DNA of 9,456 nt from Actinomycetota bacterium. Its GTDB lineage: Bacteria; Actinomycetota; Actinomycetes; Propionibacteriales; Nocardioidaceae. The stretch lies in contig WLIH01000056.1 in assembly GCA_009702305.1 (NCBI GenBank), positions 1-9,456 on the forward strand, in the 5' to 3' direction. The notes under the pieces are model-generated. The model saw only the letters and a program-made list of their open reading frames with translations. It made no database searches and had not been told where the DNA came from. Shown one piece after another: positions 1 to 9,252 of the stretch (the stretch's first letter is position 1; each line of letters begins with the position of its first letter). The translations under genes and the position numbers were made by a program.

Positions 1-19
1 CGAGAGATCAGGTGGCGGC

Positions 20-1000
20 TCAGAGCCAGCCGGAGCGTTTGAAGACCATCCAGAGTCCCAGCGACGTCGCGGCCATCATCAGCAGCGCCATCGGGTAGCC
101 GAACATCCAGCCGAGCTCGGGCATGTGCTCGAAGTTCATGCCGTAGACGCCGGCGATCAGCGTGGGCGCGGCCACCAGGCCCACACCGGCCGAGATCTTG
201 CGCATGTCGTCGTTCTGCTGGACCGAGATCCGGGCCAGGTGCGCGTCGAACGCCGTCGACAGCAGGCCGTCGAGACTCTCGATGGTGTCGGCGGCCTGGT
301 TGACGTGGTCGAGGACGTCGCGGAAGAACGGCGCCGCCTCGTGTTCGATCCCGGGCACCTCGCCGGCCGCGAAGCGTCGCATCGGCTCGCGCAAGGGGTG
401 CACCGCCCGGCGCACCTCCGAGATCTCGCGCTTGAGCGTGTAGATGCGCACCGAGTCATTGGTGCGGGCGGGGGAGAAGACCGACTCCTCGACCTCGTCG
501 ACGTCGATCTGCAGCTCGTCCACCACCGCGGCGTACTCGTCGACCACGCGGTCGCACACGGCGTAGACGACCGCCGACGGGCCGTGGGTGAGCACGGCCT
601 CGTCCGACTCCAGGCTGCGGCGCGCCGACGACAGCTCCGAGCCGCGGCCGTGGCGCACGGTGATCACGAAGTCGTGGCCGACGAACAGGTTGATCTCGCC
701 CGTCTCCACGGCGTCGTCCTCGTCGACGTACCAGAGCGTCTTGAGGGTGAGGAAGAGGCTGCGGCGGTAGACCTCGAGCTTGGGGCGCTGGTGGGCGGTC
801 ACCGCGTCCTCGACCGCCAACGGGTGCAGCCCGAACGCCTCGGCGATCTCGGAGAGCTCCTCGTGGCTGGGTTGGTAGAGACCCACCCACACGAAGCCCT
901 GCTCGCGCTCGGCCGCGGCCCGCAGCGCGGCGTAGTCGTGGGAGTAGCACTCCACGGACACCCGCGTGCCCTGGCGGTACACCGCGCTGTCGACGATCAC
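20..1000 (-). CDS. corA: CorA-family magnesium/cobalt transport protein
   Basis: Predicted pentameric inner-membrane channel for Mg2+ (and Co2+), driven by membrane potential. The 326-residue product has the family layout: a long soluble cytoplasmic N-terminal domain rich in acidic and helical segments (about 1-265), then two C-terminal membrane helices (about 268-285 and 302-321). The signature GMN tripeptide lies at 287-289 directly after the first helix, within YGMNFEHMPELGW, and the protein ends in a basic tail (KRSGWL). Length matches the family. The start is GTG at 1000; a TAGCGT hexamer ends 6 nt upstream and no Shine-Dalgarno is visible, suggesting leaderless translation. It is transcribed divergently from the histidine phosphatase, with 48 nt between the start codons. 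The stop is 19 nt from the window edge, so its terminator is not seen. Family assignment is secure; which metal it carries is inferred from the family. Confidence 0.95.
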   Translation of the reverse strand: MIVDSAVYRQGTRVSVECYSHDYAALRAAAEREQGFVWVGLYQPSHEELSEIAEAFGLHPLAVEDAVTAHQRPKLEVYRRSLFLTLKTLWYVDEDDAVETGEINLFVGHDFVITVRHGRGSELSSARRSLESDEAVLTHGPSAVVYAVCDRVVDEYAAVVDELQIDVDEVEESVFSPARTNDSVRIYTLKREISEVRRAVHPLREPMRRFAAGEVPGIEHEAAPFFRDVLDHVNQAADTIESLDGLLSTAFDAHLARISVQQNDDMRKISAGVGLVAAPTLIAGVYGMNFEHMPELGWMFGYPMALLMMAATSLGLWMVFKRSGWL

Positions 1001-1006
1001 AGGGCA

Positions 1007-1012
1007 ACGCTA
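1007..1012 (-). promoter_or_regulatory. Putative -10 element of corA (leaderless)
   Basis: Minus-strand TAGCGT fits the actinobacterial -10 pattern TAnnnT and ends 6 nt before the GTG start, which would place transcription initiation at or next to the start codon. No convincing -35 hexamer is seen 16-18 nt upstream. Inferred from pattern and spacing only. Confidence 0.45.
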
Positions 1013-1036
1013 GACCTGGGTGGCGTGTCGTCTGGC

Positions 1037-1042
1037 TAGGCT
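1037..1042 (+). promoter_or_regulatory. Putative -10 element of the histidine phosphatase gene (leaderless)
   Basis: TAGGCT ends 6 nt before the ATG at 1049, and no Shine-Dalgarno lies between them. The same hexamer at the same spacing precedes mshC. The expected -35 position (about 1014-1019) abuts the facing corA -10, so the two divergent promoters share roughly 50 bp. No good -35 match is visible. Confidence 0.5.
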
Positions 1043-1048
1043 CGCGCC

Positions 1049-1792
1049 ATGGCAACGGTGATCCTGGTCCGGCACGGTCGTACGACGGCCAACGCGAGCG
1101 GGATGCTCGCCGGTCGGATGCCGGGGGTGAAGCTCGATGAGACCGGCCACGCGCAGGCCGACCGCGCCGGCGCCCGGATCGGCGCCGTGCCGCTCGCCGA
1201 GCTGATCACCAGCCCGATGGAGCGCTGCCGCCAGACCGCCAAGGCCGTGCTCGGCCATCAGGCCCAGGCGCCCGCGACCCGCACCGAGCGCGGCATCAGC
1301 GAGTGCGACTACGGCGACTGGCAGGGGCGCCCATTGCGCGAACTGGCCAAGGAGAAGCTCTGGAGGACCGTCCAGGCCCAGCCGTCGGCCGCGGCCTTCC
1401 CCGGGGGCGAGTCGATGTCGGCGATGCAGGCGCGGTCGGTGAGCGCCATCCGCAGCCACGACGCCCGCATCGAGGCCGAGCACGGCCCCGGCGCGGTCTG
1501 GGTGGCCGTCAGCCACGGCGACATCATCAAGTCGGTGCTCGCCGACGCGCTCGGCATGCACCTCGACCTGTTCCAGCGCATCAACGTCGACCCGGCGTCG
1601 CTGTCGATCATCCGCTACACCGAGTCGCGGCCCTACGTGCTCGCCACCAACACCCACGAGGGCGACCTCGGCTGGTTGGTCCCGCCCCCTCCGGCCAAGG
1701 GCAAGGGCCGCGCCCGGCGTACGCCGGCGGGCAGCGCCGAGGACGCGATGGTCGGCGGGGGAGCAGGTCCCGCCCCTTCGGCTCGGTCATAG
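1049..1792 (+). CDS. Histidine phosphatase family protein, MSMEG_4193 type
   Basis: Member of the phosphoglycerate mutase-like histidine phosphatase superfamily, probably cytoplasmic; substrate unknown. The core is intact: the N-terminal LVRHGRT motif places the phospho-accepting His at 9 with Arg8; a second arginine sits in SPMERC (Arg59); the acid is probably Glu85 in ISECDYGDWQG; the second catalytic His is 156 in VAVSHGD. The NVDPASLSIIRY and VLATN segments (about 179-202) are typical of the MSMEG_4193 (TIGR03848) group, often annotated as a putative phosphomutase and represented by Rv2135c in M. tuberculosis. Residues 211-247 form a Pro/Gly/Lys/Arg-rich low-complexity tail, probably disordered. 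It is 247 residues from an ATG with a leaderless-type promoter. Its TAG stop lies inside the -10 of the next gene. Superfamily is certain; phosphatase versus mutase activity is not decided by sequence. Confidence 0.93.
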   Translation: MATVILVRHGRTTANASGMLAGRMPGVKLDETGHAQADRAGARIGAVPLAELITSPMERCRQTAKAVLGHQAQAPATRTERGISECDYGDWQGRPLRELAKEKLWRTVQAQPSAAAFPGGESMSAMQARSVSAIRSHDARIEAEHGPGAVWVAVSHGDIIKSVLADALGMHLDLFQRINVDPASLSIIRYTESRPYVLATNTHEGDLGWLVPPPPAKGKGRARRTPAGSAEDAMVGGGAGPAPSARS

Positions 1793-1795
1793 GGT
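1790..1795 (+). promoter_or_regulatory. Putative -10 element of the DUF3090 gene, overlapping the upstream stop codon
   Basis: TAGGGT begins with the TAG stop codon of the phosphatase gene (1790-1792) and ends 7 nt before the ATG at 1803. This matches the spacing at the other leaderless-type starts in the window. The downstream GGGTGAG could instead act as a weak Shine-Dalgarno, so promoter and ribosome-site readings compete. Confidence 0.4.
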
Positions 1796-1802
1796 GAGCG
1801 AC

Positions 1803-2378
1803 ATGCCTCTCGTCCACGGATTCGACCCGCCTGAGCGGTTCGTCACCGGCACCGTCGGCCCGCCCGGGTCGCGCACCTTCTTCCTGCAGGCCCGCACCGG
1901 CGCACGCATCGTGAGCGTCGCGGTCGAGAAGCAGCAGGTCGCCGCTCTGGCCGAGCGCATCGACGAGCTGCTCGACGAGGTGATGACCAGCGACCTGACC
2001 GAGGCAGTCATCCCCGCGCTGGCCCCGCTGGCGCTCGACGACACGGCGCCCCTCGAGCAGCCGATCGAGGAGGAGTTCCGGGCCGGCACCATGACGCTGT
2101 CCTGGGACCCCGACGACGAGCGGGTCGTGATCGAGGTGTTCCCCTACACCGAGGCGGCGGTGCTCGCCCCCGACCAGGTCGACCAGGACTTCGAGGAGCC
2201 GGAGCCCGACGAGGTGCTGCTGGTGCGCATCCCGGCAGGCCTGGCCCGCGCCTTCGTCAAGCGCAGCGCCCAGGTGCTCGACGCCGGGCGTCCCAGCTGC
2301 CCCTTCTGCGGTGAGCCGATCGACCCCGACGGGCACCTGTGCGTGCGCGCCAACGGATTCCGCCGGCGGGACCCCTGA
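1803..2378 (+). CDS. DUF3090 family protein (TIGR03847 type) with C-terminal zinc-type motif
   Basis: Conserved actinobacterial protein of unknown function; 191 residues from ATG 1803. An alternative in-frame GTG at 1794 would add three residues, but ATG matches the usual MP-type N terminus and sits 7 nt after a TAGGGT hexamer. The N-terminal half carries the characteristic RFVTGTVGPPGSRTFFLQAR and EKQQVAALAERIDELLDEV segments (about 12-60). An acidic middle region follows (EEPEPDE), then a C-terminal CPFC at 166-169 with HLC at 178-180: a CxxC plus HxC arrangement that would make a small zinc site, followed by a basic ANGFRRR tail. There is no signal peptide or membrane segment, so it is probably cytoplasmic. 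It lies between a phosphatase and a kinase-like protein, an order also seen, from memory, at Rv2133c-Rv2135c. Metal binding is inferred from the motif. Confidence 0.9.
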   Translation: MPLVHGFDPPERFVTGTVGPPGSRTFFLQARTGARIVSVAVEKQQVAALAERIDELLDEVMTSDLTEAVIPALAPLALDDTAPLEQPIEEEFRAGTMTLSWDPDDERVVIEVFPYTEAAVLAPDQVDQDFEEPEPDEVLLVRIPAGLARAFVKRSAQVLDAGRPSCPFCGEPIDPDGHLCVRANGFRRRDP

Positions 2379-3148
2379 GCTCCGTCCCGGTCCCCGCACC
2401 CCTCGACGGCGAGCTGGTCGTCGAGGGGCGCATCATGCCGGCCTCCAACGCGACCTTCCTGGCCCGCATCGGCGAGACCGCGGTCGTCTACAAGCCGGTG
2501 CGCGGCGAGCAGCCGCTGTGGGACTTCCCCGGCGCCGTCCTCGCCCACCGCGAGGTGGCGGCGTACCTCGTCTCCGAGACGCTCGGCTGGGACGTCGTGC
2601 CCACCACCTTCCTCGGCGAGGGGCCCCACGGCCCGGGCATGGTGCAGCTGTGGTGCGAGCCCGACCCCGACCAGGCGGCCGTGACGATCGTGGCGGAGGG
2701 CGAGGTGCCCGACGGCTACCTGCACGTCTTCGACGGCCTCGGCGGCGGCGATCAGCCGGTGTCGCTGGTCCACGAGGACTCGGCCGCACTGCGCCGGATG
2801 GCCGTCTTCGACGTGCTCGTCAACAACGCCGACCGCAAGGGCGGCCACGTGCTCGAGATGCCCGACGGGCACCGCTACGGCGTCGACCACGGCATCGCCC
2901 TGCACCACGAGCACAAGCTGCGCACGGTGCTGTGGGGCTGGCTCGGTCAGGACCTCACCGACGACGAGGCCGACGGCGTACGCCGGCTCCGTGCGGCCGT
3001 GCACTCGGGGCTCGGCGACGCGCTGGCACCGCTGATCAGCGACCTCGAGATCGACTGCATCGCACGTCGCTGCGACCGGCTCCTCGCCCGCGGCACCATG
3101 CCGGGGCCGCGCGGGGAGTACCCCGCGATCCCGTGGCCGCCGTTCTGA
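2339..3148 (+). CDS. SCO1664 family protein, PI3/4-kinase/HipA-like fold suspected
   Basis: Conserved actinobacterial protein (TIGR03843/SCO1664 type) without an established function. Features resembling a PI3/4-kinase or HipA-like core are visible: VVYKPVRGEQPLWDFP (Lys52 as candidate ATP-binding lysine), HREVAAY (Glu72 as possible salt-bridge partner), NNADRKGGH (162-170, candidate catalytic loop with Asp165) and GVDHG (181-185, Asp183 as candidate metal-binding DFG-like aspartate). Numbering is from GTG 2339 (269 residues), which overlaps the DUF3090 gene by 40 nt. The family usually has only about 10-15 residues before the GEL strand, so the real start may be the CTG at 2375, overlapping the previous stop as CTGA; there is no in-frame ATG until Met33, which is too late. 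The layout implies translational coupling to the DUF3090 gene. Family recognition is strong; kinase activity and substrate are inference. Confidence 0.88.
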   Translation: MRARQRIPPAGPLSSVPVPAPLDGELVVEGRIMPASNATFLARIGETAVVYKPVRGEQPLWDFPGAVLAHREVAAYLVSETLGWDVVPTTFLGEGPHGPGMVQLWCEPDPDQAAVTIVAEGEVPDGYLHVFDGLGGGDQPVSLVHEDSAALRRMAVFDVLVNNADRKGGHVLEMPDGHRYGVDHGIALHHEHKLRTVLWGWLGQDLTDDEADGVRRLRAAVHSGLGDALAPLISDLEIDCIARRCDRLLARGTMPGPRGEYPAIPWPPF

Positions 3149-3173
3149 CTGCTCGGATCGGGACGACTAGGCT
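3145..3173 (+). promoter_or_regulatory. Putative mshC promoter (-35 CTGACT, -10 TAGGCT)
   Basis: CTGACT at 3145-3150 matches TTGACA at four of six positions and overlaps the stop codon of the upstream gene. A 17-nt spacer leads to TAGGCT at 3168-3173, which ends 6 nt before the ATG at 3180. No Shine-Dalgarno is present, so a leaderless mshC transcript is likely. This is the best-formed promoter in the window and suggests mshC can be expressed apart from the three genes before it. Confidence 0.55.
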
Positions 3174-3179
3174 GACGCC

Positions 3180-4418
3180 ATGCGTGCCTGGTCTGCTCCG
3201 GAGGTCCCCGTCCTGCCCGTGATGGGCCCGCCAGTCGCGCTCCACGACACCCCCTCCGGTGGCCTGGTCACGACCACCCCCACCGGCCCCGCGCGGCTCT
3301 ACGTCTGCGGCATCACCCCCTACGACGCGACCCACATGGGTCACGCCGCGACGTACGTCGGCTTCGACCTGCTGCACCGCGCCTGGCGCAACGCCGGCCA
3401 CGACGTGACCTATGTGCAGAACGTCACCGACGTCGACGACCCGCTGCTCGAGCGCGCGACGAAGGTCAACATCGACTGGGTCGAGCTGGCCGAGCGCGAG
3501 ACCGAGCTCTTCCGCCAGGACATGAGCGCCCTGCGCGTCCTCCCGCCCGCCGCCTACGTCGGCGCGGTCGAGTCCATCCCGCTGGTGATCGCGCTGATCG
3601 AGCGCCTCCAGGCCGCGGGCTCGGTCTATCGCGTGGAGGACGACCTCTACTTTTCGGTCACCGCGGACCCGGCGTTCGGCGAGGAGTCGACCTACGACCG
3701 GGAGACGATGCTGCGGATCTTCCCCGAGCGCGGCGGCGACCCCGACCGAGCGGGCAAGCGCGACCCCCTCGACTGCGTCGTCTGGCGCGGGGAGCGCGAG
3801 GGCGAGCCCTCCTGGGAGAGCCCGTTCGGCCCCGGGCGCCCCGGATGGCACATCGAGTGCGCGGCGATCGCGATGGAGCACCTCGGCGGCGACTTCGACG
3901 TGCAGGGCGGCGGCAGCGACCTCGTCTTCCCGCACCACGAGATGTGCGCCGGCCACGCCCAGGTCGCCGTGCCCGGCACCCGCTTCGCCCAGGTGTACGC
4001 GCACGCCGGCATGGTCGCCTACGACGGCGAGAAGATGTCGAAGTCGCGCGGCAACCTCGTCTTCGTCTCCGCCCTGCGCAACTCCGACGTCGACCCGATG
4101 GCGATCCGTCTCACGCTGCTGCGCCACCACTACCGCTCCGACTGGGAGTGGCTCGACGCCGAGCTCTTCGACAACGTCGACGCCCTCGCCGACTGGCGCC
4201 GCGCCGTCTCCCTCGGTGCCGGCGCACCCGCCGCGCCAGTGGTCGACACCGTCCTCGCCGCCCTCGCCGACGACCTCGACGCCCCCCGGGCGCTCGCCGC
4301 CGTCGACGCCTGGGTGGCCTCCACCCTCGGCACCGACGGCCTCGCCGACACCAGCGACCCGCACGCCTCGGTGACCATGCTCAGCCTGCTCGACGCCGCC
4401 CTCGGCATCCGGCTCTGA
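3180..4418 (+). CDS. mshC: Cysteine--1-D-myo-inosityl 2-amino-2-deoxy-alpha-D-glucopyranoside ligase
   Basis: Mycothiol biosynthesis enzyme: it activates L-cysteine with ATP and joins it to the amino group of GlcN-inositol, releasing AMP and PPi; MshD then acetylates the product. The 412-residue length is right for MshC. The class I aminoacyl-tRNA synthetase-type core is intact: HMGH (52-55) as the HIGH motif and KMSKS (285-289). Zinc ligands expected from M. smegmatis MshC (Cys43, Cys231, His256) correspond to Cys43, Cys227 in WHIEC, and His252 in PHHE. MshC is a paralogue of cysteinyl-tRNA synthetase, but the N terminus ([13 protein letters not shown]), the [19 protein letters not shown] segment, the short C terminus without an anticodon-binding domain, and the neighbours all favour MshC. 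It starts 31 nt after the SCO1664-type gene behind its own promoter-like sequence and converges on the PAC2 gene. Confidence 0.97.
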   Translation: MRAWSAPEVPVLPVMGPPVALHDTPSGGLVTTTPTGPARLYVCGITPYDATHMGHAATYVGFDLLHRAWRNAGHDVTYVQNVTDVDDPLLERATKVNIDWVELAERETELFRQDMSALRVLPPAAYVGAVESIPLVIALIERLQAAGSVYRVEDDLYFSVTADPAFGEESTYDRETMLRIFPERGGDPDRAGKRDPLDCVVWRGEREGEPSWESPFGPGRPGWHIECAAIAMEHLGGDFDVQGGGSDLVFPHHEMCAGHAQVAVPGTRFAQVYAHAGMVAYDGEKMSKSRGNLVFVSALRNSDVDPMAIRLTLLRHHYRSDWEWLDAELFDNVDALADWRRAVSLGAGAPAAPVVDTVLAALADDLDAPRALAAVDAWVASTLGTDGLADTSDPHASVTMLSLLDAALGIRL

Positions 4419-4431
4419 GGTCGGCGCCTAC

Positions 4432-4494
4432 CGTCGATTGGTCCCCAACCGCAACGTAAAGGGCTTCATCCTTGCGGTTGGGGACCAATCGACG
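4432..4494. repeat. Perfect 23-bp inverted repeat between convergent genes; possible bidirectional terminator
   Basis: Left arm 4432-4454 and right arm 4472-4494 are exact reverse complements over 23 bp, separated by a 17-nt loop (4455-4471). The core of the left arm is GGTCCCCAACCGC. The repeat sits in the 101-nt gap between the mshC stop and the PAC2 stop, where a shared terminator is expected. No U-tract follows on either strand, common for actinobacterial terminators. The arms (14 of 23 G/C) are less G+C-rich than the flanking genes. An uninterrupted 23-bp stem is longer than termination usually needs, so a dispersed palindromic element is an alternative. The rest of 4419-4519 shows nothing else. 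Confidence 0.9.
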
Positions 4495-4519
4495 TGCCCC
4501 GGCAGCACCGAGCGATCGC

Positions 4520-5368
4520 TCAGTCCTCGTCCTGGCGGCGCTTGAGGTAGCGCTCGAACTCCCGGGCGATGGCCTCGCCGGAGGCCTCGGGCAGGTCGGT
4601 GGTGTCCCGGGTCTCCTCGAGGGCCCGCACGTAGTCGGCGATGTCCTCGTCGTCCTCGGCGAGTTCGTCGACGCCGCGCTCCCACGCCCGCGCGTCTTCG
4701 GGCAGGTCACCGAGGGGGATCGAGATCTCGAGCAGGTCCTCGAGCTGGCCGATCAGCGCCAGGGTCGCCTTGGGGCACGGAGGCTGGGCGACGTAGTGCG
4801 GGACTGCGGCCCAGTACGACACGGCCGGCATGTCGACCCGCACGCAGGCGTCCTGGAAGACGCCGACGATGCCGGTCGGACCTTCGTACGTCGACTGCTC
4901 CAGCTTGAGCCGGTCGACCAGCTCCGGCTCGGTGGCAGTGCCGGTGACCGGGATCGGCCGCGTATGAGGCGTGTCGGCGAGCAGCGCACCCAGGGTGACG
5001 ACCAGCTCGCCCCCGAGCTCGTCGCAGGCCGCGAGCAGTTCGGCGCAGAATTGGCGCCAGCGCATGTTGGGCTCGATGCCGCGCAGCAGGATCACGTCGC
5101 GGTGCAGGTCGGGGGGCGAGGCGACGGCGATGGTGGTGGTCGGCCAGGTGATCCGGCGGTGTCCGCTGTCGTCGCTCCCGACGATCGGGCGATTGACCTG
5201 GAAGTCGTAGAACTCCTCGGGGTCGATGGCGCCGACGATGCGCGCGTTCCAGACCTCCATCAGGTGGTCGACGACCGACGAGGCGGCGTCGGCGGCGTCG
5301 TTCCAGCCCTCGAAGGCAGCGATGACGATGGGGTCGACCAGGTCCGGCGCGTCCTCGATCTCGATCAC
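4520..5368 (-). CDS. PAC2 family protein, ParJ-like
   Basis: Member of the PAC2 (proteasome assembly chaperone-like) family; 282 residues from GTG 5368. The N-terminal AFEGWNDAADAAS (about 18-30) is the family hallmark, followed by LLRGIEPNMRWRQFC in the central domain. An acidic helix (ELAEDDEDIADYVRALEE) and a C-terminal FERYLKRRQDED close the protein. There is no signal peptide or membrane segment. The closest characterised relative I recall is ParJ (SCO1662) of Streptomyces coelicolor, which interacts with ParA and affects chromosome segregation; its gene also neighbours mshC. An upstream in-frame GTG at 5422 would add 18 residues, but the 5368 start agrees with the usual VIE/DAP-type N terminus and has a TAGGGT hexamer 7 nt upstream. 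It is divergent from metH and convergent with mshC. Family is firm; a ParA-linked role here is inferred from homology and synteny. Confidence 0.9.
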   Translation of the reverse strand: MIEIEDAPDLVDPIVIAAFEGWNDAADAASSVVDHLMEVWNARIVGAIDPEEFYDFQVNRPIVGSDDSGHRRITWPTTTIAVASPPDLHRDVILLRGIEPNMRWRQFCAELLAACDELGGELVVTLGALLADTPHTRPIPVTGTATEPELVDRLKLEQSTYEGPTGIVGVFQDACVRVDMPAVSYWAAVPHYVAQPPCPKATLALIGQLEDLLEISIPLGDLPEDARAWERGVDELAEDDEDIADYVRALEETRDTTDLPEASGEAIAREFERYLKRRQDED

Positions 5369-5375
5369 ATCCGCA

Positions 5376-5381
5376 ACCCTA
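5376..5381 (-). promoter_or_regulatory. Putative -10 element of the PAC2 gene (leaderless)
   Basis: Minus-strand TAGGGT ends 7 nt before the GTG at 5368, with no Shine-Dalgarno between. The same hexamer and gap occur before the DUF3090 gene. This site also argues for GTG 5368 over the longer GTG 5422 start. No -35 match is apparent. Confidence 0.5.
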
Positions 5382-5433
5382 GTCCGCGTCAGGATTTCGC
5401 CGCGTCGTTCCCGCGATGTCACGATCTGAGAAA

Positions 5434-5454
5434 CGTGTCCAGTCCTCGGACACG
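5434..5454. promoter_or_regulatory. Inverted repeat in the metH upstream region, candidate operator
   Basis: CGTGTCC (5434-5440) and GGACACG (5448-5454) are a perfect 7-bp inverted repeat around a 7-nt centre. It lies 49 nt before the metH start and covers the expected -35 area of the likely metH promoter. A dimeric regulator site is possible; a 7-bp repeat can also occur by chance in a G+C-rich region of this size. Confidence 0.35.
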
Positions 5455-5465
5455 GGCTCGCAGAC

Positions 5466-5471
5466 TAGGAC
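5466..5471 (+). promoter_or_regulatory. Putative -10 element of metH
   Basis: TAGGAC is the only TA-containing hexamer near the expected position in 5403-5502. It departs from TAnnnT at the last base. It would give a 5' leader of about 25 nt carrying the Shine-Dalgarno, unlike the leaderless-type genes in the window. No recognisable -35 is present, which would fit an activated or regulated promoter. Weak evidence. Confidence 0.3.
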
Positions 5472-5488
5472 TCCTGGGCTGCCCGCGT

Positions 5489-5496
5489 GGAAGGAG
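5489..5496 (+). promoter_or_regulatory. Shine-Dalgarno sequence of metH
   Basis: GGAAGGAG ends 6 nt before ATG 5503, an ideal ribosome-binding site. It decides the start against the in-frame ATG at 5416, which would add 29 residues without family similarity. Its core is also the right arm of a 7-bp inverted repeat (5469-5475 with 5492-5498). Confidence 0.85.
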
Positions 5497-5502
5497 TCGT
5501 CG

Positions 5503-9244
<3,742 letters not shown>

Positions 9245-9252
<8 letters not shown>

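Noticed and set aside
125..1039. 304-codon plus-strand frame opposite corA
   Set aside because: The minus-strand frame has the GMN motif and two membrane helices; this one has only biased composition.
1001..1048. Magnesium-responsive leader RNA for corA
   Set aside because: The divergent gap is 48 nt and the likely transcription start is at the start codon, leaving no room for a riboswitch.
3036..4364. 442-codon minus-strand frame opposite mshC
   Set aside because: mshC is complete on the plus strand with HMGH, KMSKS and zinc ligands; the antisense product has no motif.
3180..4418. Cysteinyl-tRNA synthetase as the identity of the 3180-4418 gene
   Set aside because: It is a close paralogue, but the 412-residue length, lack of an anticodon-binding domain, MshC-type N terminus and gene neighbourhood all indicate MshC.
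5416..5502. Upstream ATG start for metH adding 29 residues
   Set aside because: No Shine-Dalgarno precedes it and the extension is unlike MetH N termini, while GGAAGGAG sits 6 nt before ATG 5503.
5369..5502. Cobalamin or SAM riboswitch before metH
   Set aside because: The gap is only 134 nt, part of it taken by the PAC2 promoter, and I see no B12-box or conserved SAM-riboswitch core. A covariance-model search would settle it.
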